Part shown: in pieces, positions 9,879-23,000 of the stretch
Layout of the letters: each line of letters opens with the position of its first letter
Numbering within the stretch: the stretch's first letter is position 1
Source: Liquidambar formosana
Lineage: Eukaryota > Streptophyta > Magnoliopsida > Saxifragales > Altingiaceae
Assembly (NCBI GenBank): GCA_039720395.1
Contig: CM077826.1
Coordinates: 35,678,790-35,742,789 of the forward strand
DNA length: 64,000 nucleotides
Direction: 5' to 3'
Program-made: the position numbers and the translations under genes
Notes under the pieces: model-generated
What the model was told of the DNA's origin: nothing
Database searches by the model: none
The model's input: only the letters and a program-made list of their open reading frames with translations

Positions 9879-12800
9879 TCAAACATGATATTTCTTCAAT
9901 TGATCCAAATTAGTTGGACGAGCGAACTCAATTCCATCTAAATCCATGAGGCGAACAGCCCCTGCTGGCAATATCTCTTTGATAATGTATGGCCCACCCC
10001 AACTTGGCTTGAATTTTCCCCGCGGATCGAACACTGGAGCTCTGATTTCTTTCAGCACTACATCCCCTTTCTTTAGACCTCGATCTTTGACATGCTTGTT
10101 GAATGCTCTGGCAACTCTCCGTTGATACCCCTGAACATGATACAGCGCCCTTAAACGCCTTTCATCCAGTAAAGCTAACTCATCATAGCGGCTCTTAACC
10201 CAGTCCACTTCTGTTATCTGGCTCTCCACGGCAACCCTTAGTGAAGGAACCTCTAATTCAACTGGCAACACGGCCTCCATTCCATAAACTAGAGAATAAG
10301 GGGTAGCCCCTGTTGACGACCTTATTGATGTTCTGTAACCCCATAGAGCCAATGGCAACTTCTCATGCCAGTCTGTGTGTGAGTCCGCAGTCTTCTGTAG
10401 TATCTTCTTGATGTTCTTGTTAGCTGCTTCCACCGCTCCATTAGTCTGAGGACGGTATGGTGACGACAGATGGTGGACTATGCCATACTTTTGCAAGAGC
10501 TCATGGGTTTCTTTCTGAAAGTGCTGGCCATTGTCTGAGATAACTTCATGCGGTACCCCATATCGATAGATGATGCTGTGCTGTATGAACTGTGCTACCT
10601 TCTTGGAATTCAAGGTCTTGAAGGACGCTGCTTCCACCCACTTAGTGAAGTAGTCGATGGCGACCAGGATGTATTCATGCCCATTTGATGCCTTTGGCTT
10701 GATCTGTCCGATGATATCTATCCCCCATACCGCGAATGGCCAAGGTGATGACATACTCGTTAAAGGCATAGAAGGCAAATGTTGTCCACTGGCGAACAGT
10801 TGGCATTTGTGGCACTTCTTGACATGTGCGTGGCAGTCTCTTTCCATGGTGGACCAATAATAGCCTAGCCTCATGATTTTCTTAGCTAACATATAGCCGT
10901 TCATGTGCGGAGCCCCTGTTCCTTCATGGATTTCTTTAATCAGATGCTCGGCTTCCTCCTCGGTGACACACAGCAGGTGGATCCCGTCGTATGATCCTTC
11001 GATATAGCTTTCCTCCACAAAGTACATAGTGACTTGCCAATCGCCTTAGGGTTTTTCTATCAATGCGAGATGCTCCTTCTGGGTACTCCCTTTCTTCAAT
11101 GAACTTCATTATGTCATGGAACCACGGGTGGCCATCATTTACCTCTCCTCCTCGGATTGCACAACAGTACACAGGCTTGTCTCGGCATTCTATCACCAAC
11201 GGCTTCACATTTCCCCCTTCAGGTATCTCCACCATGGATGCTAGGGTCGCCAAGGCATCGGCGAACTGGTTCTTGTTCCTTGAAAGGTAGTTGAACTCTA
11301 TCTCTGAGAACTCCTTGGTTAGAGCTTCCAGATAGGCATGGTAAGGCAACAATTTCTCATCTCGAGTTTTCCATTCCCCTTTTATCTGGCAAATGATTAG
11401 TGCTGAGTCCCCGAACACTTCCAATTCTTTGATCCCCAATTCAAGTGCCGCTTCCAGTGCTAGGATACAGGCCTCATACTCAGCAATGTTGTTGGTAGCT
11501 TCGAACCCCAACTTGACCGCTAACGGTGTAAATGCCTCTTCGGGTGAGACCAGCAGGACTCCTATCCCATAACCTTTCTTATTGGCTGCCCCATCGAAGT
11601 ATACTCTCCAAGTTTTTCTACCAATCTCTAGCACGTCCTCATCTGGGAATTGATCGTTGAACGGAGCGGATGATGACACCGGACAGCTGGCTAGGTAGTC
11701 TGTGATGACGCTTCCCTTGATAGACTTCTGATTCACGTACTTGATGTCGAATTCATTGAGGAGAATTGACCATCGAGCAGTTCTGAATGACAATACTGGC
11801 CTTTCTACCAGGTACTTCAACGGGTCCATGCGACTTATCAAGAACACTTCGAAGGACATCATGTAGTGTCGGAGTTTCTGCGTCGCCCATACTAGTGCCA
11901 CACAAGCTTTTTCAATCGCATTGTACTTCACTTCATAGTCTGTCATTTTCTTGCTTAAGTAATAGATGGCATTCTCCTTTGTAGACCCTTCGAGATATTG
12001 AGCTAACATAGCCCCCGTCGCGGTTTCGGTGACCGTTAAGTATAACAAAAGCGGCGCACCTTGCCGTGGGGGAACTAAGATTGGAGGATTGCTCAAGTAT
12101 CTCTTAATGGTCTCAAAGGCCTCTTGGCATTCTTCGTTCCATACTTTTGGCACACCTTTCTTAAGCAATTTGAAGATTGGTTCGCAAACCATGGTTAAGT
12201 TGGCAATGAATCGGCTTATGTATTGAACTCTTCCCAGAAAACCCCGGATCTGCTTCTCAGTGCTAGGCGGCTCCATCTCCACAATAGCTTTTATCTTCCC
12301 TGGGTCCACTTCGATACCTCTCTGAGTGATCATAAACCCCAATAACTTGCCTGCAGTGACACCAAAAGCGCACTTCTGTGGGTTTAGACGGAGATTGTAC
12401 TTCTTTGCTCGCTCTAGGAATTTCTCTAGCGCCTTGAAATGCCCTTCTCTATCCACGGACTTCACGATCATATCATCGACATAAACCTCGACTTCCTTAT
12501 GGATCATATCATGCAATAGGGTCGTAGCTGCTCTTTGGTAAGTAGCCCCAGCGTTTCTTAAGCCAAAAGGCATTACCTTGTAACAGTACGTTCCCCATTG
12601 CGTGATAAAGGCTGTTTTCTCCATGTCTTGAGGCGCCATCTTTATCTGGTTATACCCGGAGAATCCGTCCATGAAGGAGAGGAGTGCATGTCCCACTGTA
12701 CTATCCACCAACACGTCGATATGGGGTAAAGGAAAGTCATCCTTAGGGCTCGCGGCGTTGAGATCTCGGAAGTCGACACACATCCTCACTTTCCCATCTT

Positions 12801-13258
12801 TTTTAGGCACAGGCACTATATTCGACAACCACTCGGGGTACTCCACAACTTGAAGGAAACCCGCGTCTAGTTGTTTAGTTACCTCTTCTTTTACTTTTAG
12901 GGCCCATTCTGGTTTTAATCTTCTGAGTTTCTGCTTTACCGGCTTCTTTAGGGAATTGGTGGGGATATAGTGTTGCACAATATCGGGGTCAATGCCAGGC
13001 ATGTCTTCATAAGACCATGCAAAAGCCATAATGTTGGCTTTCAAGAGGGAGATCATCTTTTCTTTTTCAACGGGGGAGAGGGTTTTCCCAATTTTAACTA
13101 TTCTTGGCAATTCATTCGTCCCTAAGTTGATTGATTCCAATTCATCCATATTAGGTTCGGTGACGCCCCTTTTCCTTTGCTCAACGAGCTCCGGGGGGAC
13201 ATCGTTCCTAGGATCTATATCCATGCCATAAATATCCATAGAGGAGAGAAAAGAGACA
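9879..13258 (-). pseudogene. Element B pol: RT, dual RNase H, integrase (one frameshift)
   Basis: Residues counted from the Met at 13239. RT carries 'VDFRDLNAASPKDDFPLPHID' and YVDD at about residue 253. A degenerate first RNase H follows ('LYLTVTETATGAML', where the usual first Asp is lost). A second, archaeal-type RNase H starts near residue 548 ('YFDGAANKKGYG', 'TNNIAEYEA', 'GDSALI'). Integrase has the HHCC finger, 'WGIDIIGQ', 'VISDNGQHF' and 'GAVEAANKN', ending 'DQLKKYHV' at 9879. The dual RNase H is diagnostic of the Tat clade. A 1-bp insertion near 10998-11004 (CCTT against CT in element E) separates RNase H from integrase. The coding exon probably starts at 13258, just after the intron, not at the Met. 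Confidence 0.92.
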
Positions 13259-13429
13259 CTGCATATATAGAGAAAGAAAGCACACTTTATTGACTAGGAA
13301 TAATGGGAATGACACACAAAAGAAAGAAGGAAAACAAACAAATCTGTATCAATACTATGACTCCACAAAGTGAGTAAAGTAGATACATCTTATTGAATTA
13401 GGGAAATATTACTAAACTAAGACACCTAC
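13259..13429 (-). other. Putative gag-pro/RT intron, element B
   Basis: 171 bp. On the minus strand the donor GTAGGT begins inside the last gag codon and contains the stop (TAG, 13426-13428). The acceptor is ATATATGCAG after a pyrimidine-rich run. Removing it fuses gag-pro and pol in frame. Ogre elements are known to splice at this place. The same design is seen in A and E. Confidence 0.7.
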
Positions 13430-15357
13430 AAGCTGCTATCAGGTAGGCCAAGGTCTTCTTCTTCATGGATCTCCGCAATGACACCACATTCAAGGTACCA
13501 ATTCAGGAATGGCACGGTAGCATGGCTAATGGATGAACCCTGGAGTTCTTCAATGGTCGAGTCTTCCACGGTGAGGATCATGTCTTGGAACATTTCAGTC
13601 ATAGCCCCCGCATCAAGGTTCTCTGCCCAGTCTTCCTCTTTCAAGCTTCCATATAGATCTTGGATAGAGTGGTACCAACTTGTCAAACTTTGAGGATTCG
13701 GCCCTTCTGTGAAGTATCTATCACCAAAACTTTTATCTGCCACGGCTGGGTCGGAACTTGGATAAAAAGTATACGGGATGTACTGCTTTATAGAAGAGTA
13801 ATGGCGTGATGATTCATTCAGCTCTTTCTCAATGCATTGGACATAATCAAACCCAGATAGCGGTATCGCTGCTGATTCAGGTTGTATCTCACATATAGGC
13901 ACACCTGCGAGTTTCAATTCATAGTCCCCTTGAAGTGTTACTATGGCTCCTTCATAAGGAAACTTCACCTTTTGATGGAGTGAAGATGGCACAGCCCCAG
14001 CAGGATGGATCCAAGGTCGGCCCAACAGCAAGTTGAAACATGACGGCACATCTAACACTTGGAATTCCACCCTAAATTCAGTGGGTCCCATGATAAGAGG
14101 CAAAGTAACCACCCCTATTACTTCTCGGCGGGTGTTGTCATAAGCTCTTACGGTCTGCCCAGATGGCGTGAAATCAGTGGGTCCCAAACCCAAAACAGTG
14201 GCAGTTCGGAGAGGACATACATTCAGTGCGGACCCATTGTCGATAAGAACGGTGGGAACCCTCTTCCCCATAGTGTCAACGGTCACATAGAGAGCTTGAG
14301 AATGGCTCGGCCCGCTTTTAGGTAGGTCTACATCGGTGAACACGATGGTTGAGTTCTTGGGAGTTGGATTCACCAAATGTACCAATCCCTCGGGGGATGT
14401 GTCAACAGGCACTTGTATCTGATTCAACAGTTTCAACACGGTCTGTCTGTGCTTATGCGAGGCCATGAGCAAGCCCCAAATAGTAATGTTGGCATTGGTC
14501 TTCTTCAGCTGCCTAAGCACTTCATCCTCTTCTTCTTGCAAGCTAGGACGCCTCTGCCCTTCCAAATCTTCCAACGGATTTTCAGATTCTAGGTGGGGGG
14601 GCTTGAAATGACGACCCCCTCTGGTTATATGGTCCAACTCATCATCGCTAGCCCATATGTCATGGACTTCCTCGGAGTCATTCATCAAGTCATCCCATTC
14701 TATCATGTCGATGCTCTCCATCTCTGTCGGCAAGTCATCCCAACCTGAAGGGACTATCGGCTCATCTGATATCGGACTTGGGCTTGAGTACAGCACATAG
14801 TAATCGATATTTCCCCGACGCTTCACCTAATAGGCCAACCTGAGGATCCCCTGCTTCATATCTTTCTTTCAGCTCTTGTTGGATAGATTTCTTTGGCAAC
14901 AACAAAACCTTTTGGTCAATGAGGTCTTGGATGATCTTCTTTAGTATAGAACAAGCCTCGGTGTCATGGCCGGGTGCACGATGGTATTGGCAATATTGGT
15001 GAGGGGTTGATGGTCTTGGCTTTGGTGGAAGTGGCATGATAAGGCTGTTATTGCGGCAAATGGTGAAGAGACGGGTTAAGGTCATGGGGAGCGGAGTGTA
15101 TTGTCTTATGGGATGGCGAGGGCGAGAGGATTCAACCCCAATGGCATTTATGGTGTTAGGTGGGGGTGTGTTGTTGTGTGATGGGAGAGGATTACGGGTG
15201 ACATTTGGACGGGTTGGTGGTGAAATGACTTGCTTGTCAATGAGGTCTTGGACTTGGTGGCGAAGGCGAATACAGCGATTGGTGGCATGGCCTTTGGATT
15301 GGTGGTACTTGCAGTACTCATTCTCATTGTAGCTCTTGGGTAAGGGATTTGGTGGAG
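13426..15357 (-). pseudogene. Element B gag-pro, C-terminal part (zinc knuckles and protease)
   Basis: This continues the gag-pro reading from 25380-26497 across copia element C. It holds the first knuckle (YCKYHQSKGHATNRC in the intact E copy), the second knuckle (YCQYHRAPGHDTEAC), an acidic linker, and the aspartic protease with the LIDNGSALNV active site. It ends LPDSSL at the gag stop 13426. A single extra base near 14806 (AATCGATAT where E has AATCATAT) shifts the frame between the second knuckle and the protease. The copy is therefore inactivated by the frameshift as well as by the copia insertion. Confidence 0.9.
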
Positions 15358-15362
15358 GTCTT

Positions 15363-17017
15363 TGTTAGAGTTATGCCCTAGAGCCAATCATAGAGATGAT
15401 TGTTTAGGGATAAAGGAACAATCATTTGATTTCATTTATGTATGTCACATTTATTATTGATTTAATAAAAGGGCTTATTCTATTATGTTTGTATGCATCA
15501 TTTATATTTACATAATATGTCCAAGGAGTTAGAGTTGAGAATATTGAATTACAAAGAGTTGTAATTATGAGACTGTAAATATATCTCTGTACTAAACTCC
15601 TAAATCATTCCTAGTTGAAGGTTCACTATGATGGACAGTAATGAACCATAGGACTAGCACTTGTTAGGTTGACTCTATAGGAGGATAGCTGGTCTCAAGC
15701 TATTTGTGTGGAGACACTACAACCAACAGGTGGGTGCCTGTTAATAGAATAGGTACACTGAATGTGACCAAAGATTTGAGATAAACTGAATGGAGTTTTA
15801 ACCTGCCTGTCAATCAGTTTCTCAATGTTATAGTGGTACAAGTAATCCTTAGACCTGAGACACCATAGTTACCTTATGCATGTAGCTTTAGAAGTTTGAT
15901 AACACTAAGTGCAGATTCTATTCATGGGTCTGTAAAGGTGTTCATTGGCCCTATTGCTATGTGTATGAAGGCATGTGAGTGATCAACAAGGAATCCATTA
16001 CTCTCAGGAAAAAGAGAGAGAATGTCTCATATAGCATTCATAATATAACTCATTCAGTCCATGGCCATGGCAGTGTGAATATGGAAAGGAGTTTCCATAA
16101 GTTCATCATTGAGTTGATATTTATGAATGAGTATAAAGTAATTGAACTAGGGACTTGACAGACTTCCATGTCCTATTAGTTCAATTGGAGACATTGTGTA
16201 AATGGAAGGATGCAATTGTAACCTATAAACTATAACAGAAGGGTTCTTTGATAGATACATATTCACTTCATTAAGGACGACACCATGAACCATATGCTAG
16301 GTGTTATTCATGGTTAGTAGAAGCCCTAATTGATATAAGTGAGTTATAATCAATTAGGGAATTGGAAGGAGTTCCAATTAGACCCTAAATGGAAAGAGTT
16401 CCATTGTGCACACCTCGTGCTATTCCTACTACTTGATGATGTGAACCCAATGGGTCACACACTGATCATGCAAGATGAGCTTTAAAGTCTATGAGAGAAA
16501 GGGTATGAGTGCATAAAGAATAGTTCTTTGAGGCCTATTTATATTTGATATAATTTATAGGGGTTATTGTGCAATTTAGAGAAATTGCATCACACCCTAA
16601 TAGGGTTTCCCCCTAGGGCCGGCCCCCTTAGTGTGGACTATATAAGTCACACTTATGATGTGTGACATCATCACAAGTTGAAATCCCAAGGGGCTGTCCA
16701 GATTTTCCAGCCTCCCTCTCTCTCTCTCCTCTCTTCTCCTTCACTAGCAACAACAAGGGAAAAGAAGGAAAAGACTTGAAGCTCTAGCTAGGTGTGGATA
16801 CCGTTGGAGGCAGCACACTTGGGCTGCTCATTCACCGCTGTCCGGAATCAAAGCTTGGAGCAAAAAGGAGAAGACAAAAATTCTGTAAGTGTTCTAACCC
16901 TCTTCATAGCTAGGGTTTGATTTTGTATATGCATAGTTAGATTCATGGGCTGTGGAATCAAAGGGAAAATTTTTATATTCCGCACTTCTATTTTTCCCTC
17001 TTGTATGATTCCCAACA
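15363..17017 (+). repeat. Element C 5' LTR
   Basis: 1655 bp, TGTTAG..CCCAACA, almost identical to 23721-25374. A TATA box (TATATAAG) lies at 16639-16646. A CT-rich microsatellite (CTCTCTCTC) follows near 16715-16735. No gene is seen. Confidence 0.97.
16639..16646 (+). promoter_or_regulatory. TATA box of element C 5' LTR
   Basis: TATATAAG, repeated in the 3' LTR at 24997-25004. It lies about 370 bp before the LTR end, giving a plausible R/U5 start. Confidence 0.65.
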
Positions 17018-17018
17018 G

Positions 17019-17030
17019 TGGTATCAGAGC
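17019..17030 (+). promoter_or_regulatory. Primer binding site (initiator tRNA-Met), element C
   Basis: TGGTATCAGAGC begins one base after the 5' LTR. It is the complement of the 3' end of plant initiator tRNA-Met, the usual Ty1/copia primer. Confidence 0.93.
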
Positions 17031-20000
17031 CATGATTATGCATAATACAAAATACATATGGGCTGGAATTTATGGTGTAGTTGAATGATTCAAAAATCTG
17101 GAGAATTTTTACTGCAGAATTGTTCTTCTCTCTGGCCGAACCTAGGGTTTGGAACCCTAGGTCTATTCTTCTTCTACTCCTCTTCTAAATCATGGTTAAG
17201 GGTAACCATTGATGCAAAGGTTGTATAGGGTTTGAATTGGAAGAAGAAGAAAAAGGAAAACTGGGTTTTCTGAAGAGGGTCGAATCTGGGTTTTAGAACC
17301 CAGAGGTTCTTGCAATTAAATTCAATCAAAGCTTCTGTATTTTTGATGCAAATCCATTGTAGGATCATTATATATCATGTGTATATGATTTTCTTTAAGT
17401 TTCAAAAAGGTTTTGATGGAAAAAGATTCAAAAAGTTTGAAAATTTTTCATGAACAGCATAGCAGATTTTCTCTGCAGAAAAGTCATCAATGGAGTTTTG
17501 ATTAGAACTTGAGTTAGGGAACTCCAAATTGCATGAAACCAATTGCATTAGTTTCCTAAGACATGTAGGATACTGGGAAAATTCGTTTGGTAGCCTAATT
17601 CATTCATCTTGCTGGGTTTTAAATCAATTTCTGACCATGGACAGTATGCTGTCAAATTCTGGGCAGCATACTGTTGTTTTAATTGTTTAGAACAATTGGT
17701 GATGATTCGATCATCCAAACCTCTTCTAGAAGCTTAGTATTTCATGTAGGGACATGATACAAAAGCTGGTTTCAATGGAGGAGTCGAATTGATAAGGTTT
17801 TAGAAGCTATTGTGACCTTCAAGGTCTGCAACAATGGCTCCAGCAATGGGTTTTGGAAACCCTGATTGTTTTTGATGATGGCAGCCACTTCCACCACTCC
17901 TCACGTGTCCAGAGGCTTGTCCCACACCCCTAGGATGTTCTCCCATGGCTGCCCATGGCCTCCCACAGTCGTTGGTGGCCATGGCAGCCTAGCCAAGCTC
18001 AGGCAGCCGTCTTGGTAGTGACGGCTGCATAGAGTTAAGGATGAAACCCTAATTTTGAGTTAATGATGAAACCCTAATTTCATTATGGCATTAATTAAAA
18101 CCCTAATTGGAATATTAATTACCTTTATTAAGAGTTAATGATTGGTCATTAAATGACCAATCATGGTTATTAATTGTTAGGACATAATTAATACCATAAA
18201 TGATGTCTAGGGTTAGGGTTTTGGAAACCCTAATTAGTGTAATTAATTAAGGGTAATTAATACCCTATTTGGCATTAATTAAACCCTAATCCCTTTTATT
18301 AAATACCGTATGAACCTAGGGTTTTAATGATTGGACATTAAATGACCAATCATAAGGAATTTAATGATTAGGGCTTGCATTTAGGGTTTAGGGTTATGCG
18401 TTTAGGGTTTAGGGTTTTAGGAAACCCTAATACACTAATTCATCATTTAAATGATTTTATTTAATTCCCATGTTAATTATTTAATTAATATTGATTAATT
18501 TTATAATGTTTTAAATGGTTTAAAATACAATTGGGGATTAAATTAAAATCTGGAAATTCTTAATTAAATGAAATTGATTTGTTTAATTAAGGAAACCCTA
18601 ATATTGGATATTAGAGTTATTTTAGGAAACTTTATATGTTTAAATTAATTTGATTAATTGGAACTAAAATGTCTTAAATGTTAAGACTTTATTTAATTCT
18701 GGATATTTTTGTTAATACCTAATAAGATTAGGATGCATTAATGAGATTAATGTAAATCATTCAAGTGAATTACCATAATGCCCATATGTTTTAATGCTTA
18801 CAGTTTTTCTTTACATTATGCAATGAGATTGTATGTATGTGTTTGGATGATGATTATGGACTATACCCTTTAAACCAATTGTGATTGGCCGTCTTATGAA
18901 TGGGATGTTATTATTTACAAGAGTTGTAATTTTATTAAGGTGATGTAATTTATTTGGGGCTTGCATGCCACCTTCCCTCTCCCTCTCTCTCTATCATTCT
19001 CTTATGTACCCCACATTCCCCTTATGTATCCCTTTCTTTAAATTATGTAAATGTTATGTAATCGAGAGCGCACTAAGGAGCATGGTGGACCCAAAGGAGC
19101 ATGATAGAGCCCAACAAGCCAATGGTGGAGACCATCAAGCCAAGGGAGCAGATTGAAGGACTTGAAAGCTTAGAGAAGTGTTTCAAGACAGCATGCATGT
19201 TTCGAATGTGTTATTTTACGATCACCTACACCCACCTTAGACCTTGGATTCAATCTATTGGCTTGGATTGAATCCTCTCAAAGTCCATAATCATCATAGT
19301 GGGAGCTTTTAATGAGATTAATAGTGATAGCTCCAAATCCATAGATCGTTATATGTCTCTTCTTAGGGACTAATATCGATAAGTGGATTATTATTATTTT
19401 ATGCTGTTCAATTTTTTATTTATATGCATGAGATGTATGTTAATTTGATGAGACCCTTAAAAACCCCTCTATTTTAATATTAAGTTGGAAATGGAGAATA
19501 CATTAGGGAATGGCATTCTTCATTGCCTTCCATCATTATAGGATCATCTAACGTCCCTTAATGTGGGTACCTGGCTGCAGACATGTAGGAGCTACCCATA
19601 TTAAAGACATTACTTGAAACTATCACATATATAGATATCATGGGGTGCCTAAGCTGGTATATACCAAGAAACTAACATGTGAGGTATATATTTGGTGAAA
19701 CATACCTGTGTGAATGATGGGCTTAACTTAACTAGGGAAGTATTCCAAGAAACTAACATGTGAGGAGTATGTACCCTAGAGGCAAAACGATTGGAATTTG
19801 CTTATGAAGCAATAGACAAAGAGTTGTCTTCTTACTGTGGGTTAGAAGTCAAGAAACTAACATGTGAGGCTTCTAGGTCACAGTGGGACCCCAATCCCCA
19901 TTAGGAATGAGATTCCCGAATTCCATTAGAGGGTGTATGGAATTTGATAAAATAGTGGGAGGTACCATATGATTAAAGACCCGATCATTATGGATTAAAA

Positions 20001-20046
20001 ATGAAATCTGATTTTCTGTTTAATTTTCTGTATGTAGATCACCGTA
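17031..20046 (+). other. Long untranslated leader of element C
   Basis: About 3 kb between primer site and gag with no convincing ORF. It is AT-rich from 18000 to 18800, with many AACCCTAAT/ATTAGGG motifs and two runs of telomere-like TTTAGGG heptamers near 18376-18416. A short CT microsatellite is at 18970-18992. The last 500 bp carry four hairpins described separately. Confidence 0.8.
19561..19876 (+). promoter_or_regulatory. Four hairpins in the element C leader, three with an identical 17-nt loop
   Basis: The loop AAGAAACTAACATGTGA occurs at 19666-19682, 19747-19763 and 19851-19867. Each is closed by a different stem: TATATACC with GGTATATA; GTATTCC with GGAGTAT (two G-U pairs); TTAGAAGTC with GGCTTCTAG (two G-U pairs). 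A fourth, divergent hairpin at 19561-19601 pairs ATGTGGGTA with TACCCATAT and keeps ACATGTAGG in the loop. A constant loop over changing paired stems suggests a folded RNA, perhaps for packaging, dimerisation or translation. Its function is unknown. Confidence 0.75.
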
Positions 20047-23000
20047 ATGGCTCACCGCAACCCGTTATCCAACATTTTGGAAACCAACCGTTTAACTGGA
20101 CCTAATTATCTTGATTGGTTAAGGAATTTAAAAATCGTTTTGAATTCTGAAAATATTACCTATGCACTTCAAAGTCCACTTCCCAATGCTCCTACTGAGG
20201 CTGCAACTCGGCAAGAGAAAGACGCTTATCAGAAGCGCATGGATGATGATCTTATGACGAGATGCTATATGATGGTGTCTCTAAGTCCTGAGCTTAAGAA
20301 GCAATACGAGTCCATGGGAAGTGCACCCGAGATATTTATCCACATACAAGAGTTGTATGGCAAAGAGTTCTTGCTTGAATGTGATGAATGGGTTGAAGTT
20401 CCTGCTTCCAATTCTATACTCAAGCCTAAAGGCAAGGGAATAAGAAAGGGTAAGAGTACCCAAAGGAAGAGGAAAGGTAAAGGGATCTGTTTTTACTGCG
20501 GCAAAGATGGGCATTGGAAACGTAACTGCCAAGAGTATCTAGATACTCTGAAGAACCAACCTTCGGAAGGTATGGATTATGCTCTTATACTTGAGACTAA
20601 CATGAGTGTTAGCTCTGCTTCCACTTGGGTACTAGATTCTGGTGCGAGTTCTCATATTTGCAATTCCATGCAGGACCTAGTGGGAAGCAGAAGGCTGAGT
20701 AAAGGAGAAGTAACCCTACGAGTGGGAAATGGAGCAAACGTTGCTGCATTAGCCGTGGGGACTTGCTGCTTGACTTTGCCTAGTGGGAGTAGTTTAGAAT
20801 TATCAGGCTGTCTTTATATTCCAGAAGTTATAAGAAACATTATTTCTATTTCAGTATTATCTAAACAAGGATTTAGGTTTGTTTTTGAGGAGAATAAATG
20901 TTCTTTATTTAAAAATGAAGAGTTCATTACTTCTGGAGTTTATGTGAATGGCCTTTATTTTCTAAACTTTATTGCAAATGTTAATTGCATAGAGCATGAT
21001 AGTTCTAAATTGAATGCAAACAAACCCAAGAGAACAAGAGATGAAGAAAACTCCGCATATGACTGGCACTTGAGACTAGGTCATATCAGTGAGAATAGGA
21101 TTAACAAGATGTGTAAGGATGGACAATTGGGTCCATTGGTTTCTATGCCCTTTCCAACTTGTGAATCTTGTTTACTAGGTAAAATGACCAAGTCACCTTT
21201 CACCGGTCACGGTGAGAGAGCGGCAGACATATTAGGATTAATACATAGTGATGTATGTGGTCCTATGAGCATACATGCTCGTGGAGGTTTCTCTTACTTT
21301 ATAACCTTTACCGATGATCATTCTAGGTATGGGTATGTGTACTTAATGAAGTACAAATCTGAAGCATTTGAAAAGTTCAAAGAATTCAGATATGAAGTAG
21401 AGAAACAAACTGGTAAAAGTATTAAAGCTCTTCGATCGGATCGAGGAGGAGAATATTTAACTGGTGAGTTTTTAGATCATCTTGTTCAAGCGGGCATTCT
21501 ATCTCAATGGACACCTCCTGGAACACCACAGCTTAATGGTGTGTCAGAAAGGAGGAATAGAACCTTATTGGATATGGTTAGGTCCATGATGAGTTACACT
21601 GATTTACCATTGTCCTTCTGGGGACATGCCCTGGAAACTGCAGCGTACTTGTTGAACAGAGTCCCAACCAAATCTGTCCCTAAGACACCGTATGAGATAT
21701 GGAAAGGGAGAGCACCAAGCCTTAAACATATTAAGGTATGGGGTTGCACTGCATATGTAAAGACACATGATGCAACCAAGTTAGAATCAAGATCAATTAA
21801 ATGTAGGTTTGTGGGATATCCTAAAGAGAGTTTAGGATATTATTTCTATTATCCTGATGAACAAAAGGTGTTTGTTAGTAAGTTTGCAGTCTTTCTTGAA
21901 AAAGAGTTTATTCAAGAAGGAGGCAATAACAGGAAAATAGAACTCAAAGAATTGTCTGATGAGACACAAACCGACAGTGATCCCACCCCTGTCCCTGATG
22001 AGACAGAACCCACTAATGTACCACAACCTCTCCGTAGATCGAGTAGGGTATCTGTTGCACCTGAGAGATATGGATTTCTCAACCATAATGCAGAGGAATT
22101 GTTCCTTGGTGATAGAGAACACCCAGATGACCCTACTACTTATGGACAGGCGATTTCGGATATTGATTCGAACAAATGGCTGGAAGCTATGAAATCTGAA
22201 ATGGACTCGATGTATTCCAACAAAGTCTGGACTTTAGTTGATCCACCAGAAGGTATAGTACCTATTGGCTGCAAATGGATCTTCAAAAGGAAGATAGGTT
22301 CAGATGGAAAGGTAGAGACCTACAAGGCTAGGCTAGTGGCAAAAGGTTACCGACAAAGACATGGTATTGACTATGAGGAAACCTTCTCGCCAGTGGCTAT
22401 GCTTAAGTCCATTAGGATCTTGTTAGCTATAGCTGCGCACTACGATTATGAGATATGGCAAATGGATGTAAAGACCGCTTTCCTTAATGGAAACATTGAG
22501 GAAGACCTTTATATGCAGCAACCTGAGGGTTTTACATCCAGTGGTGAGGACCACAAAGTGTGCAAGCTACAGCGGTCCATTTATGGACTTAAACAAGCTT
22601 CTAGAAGCTGGAACATCCGATTCGATGAGGCAATCAAATCGTTTGGTTTCCTACAGAATATGGATGAACCATGTGTGTACAAGAAAGTTAGTGGGAGTGC
22701 GATTACCTTCCTAGTCCTATATGTTGATGACATTCTACTTATCGGGAATAAAGTAGAAACGTTATCAAAAGTGAAAGAGTGGCTTTCACAGAATTTCTCC
22801 ATGAAAGATTTGGGAGAAGCATCCTATATTCTGGGAATAAAGGTCTATAGAGATAGATCTAAAAGGATGCTAGGTCTCTCCCAATCATTGTACATAGACA
22901 AAATATTGAAAAGGTTCAATTTAGAAGATTCCAAAAGAGGTCTAATTCCTGTTAGGCATGGAATCAAGTTGTCTAAAAACATGGCACCTAAAACTCCAGA

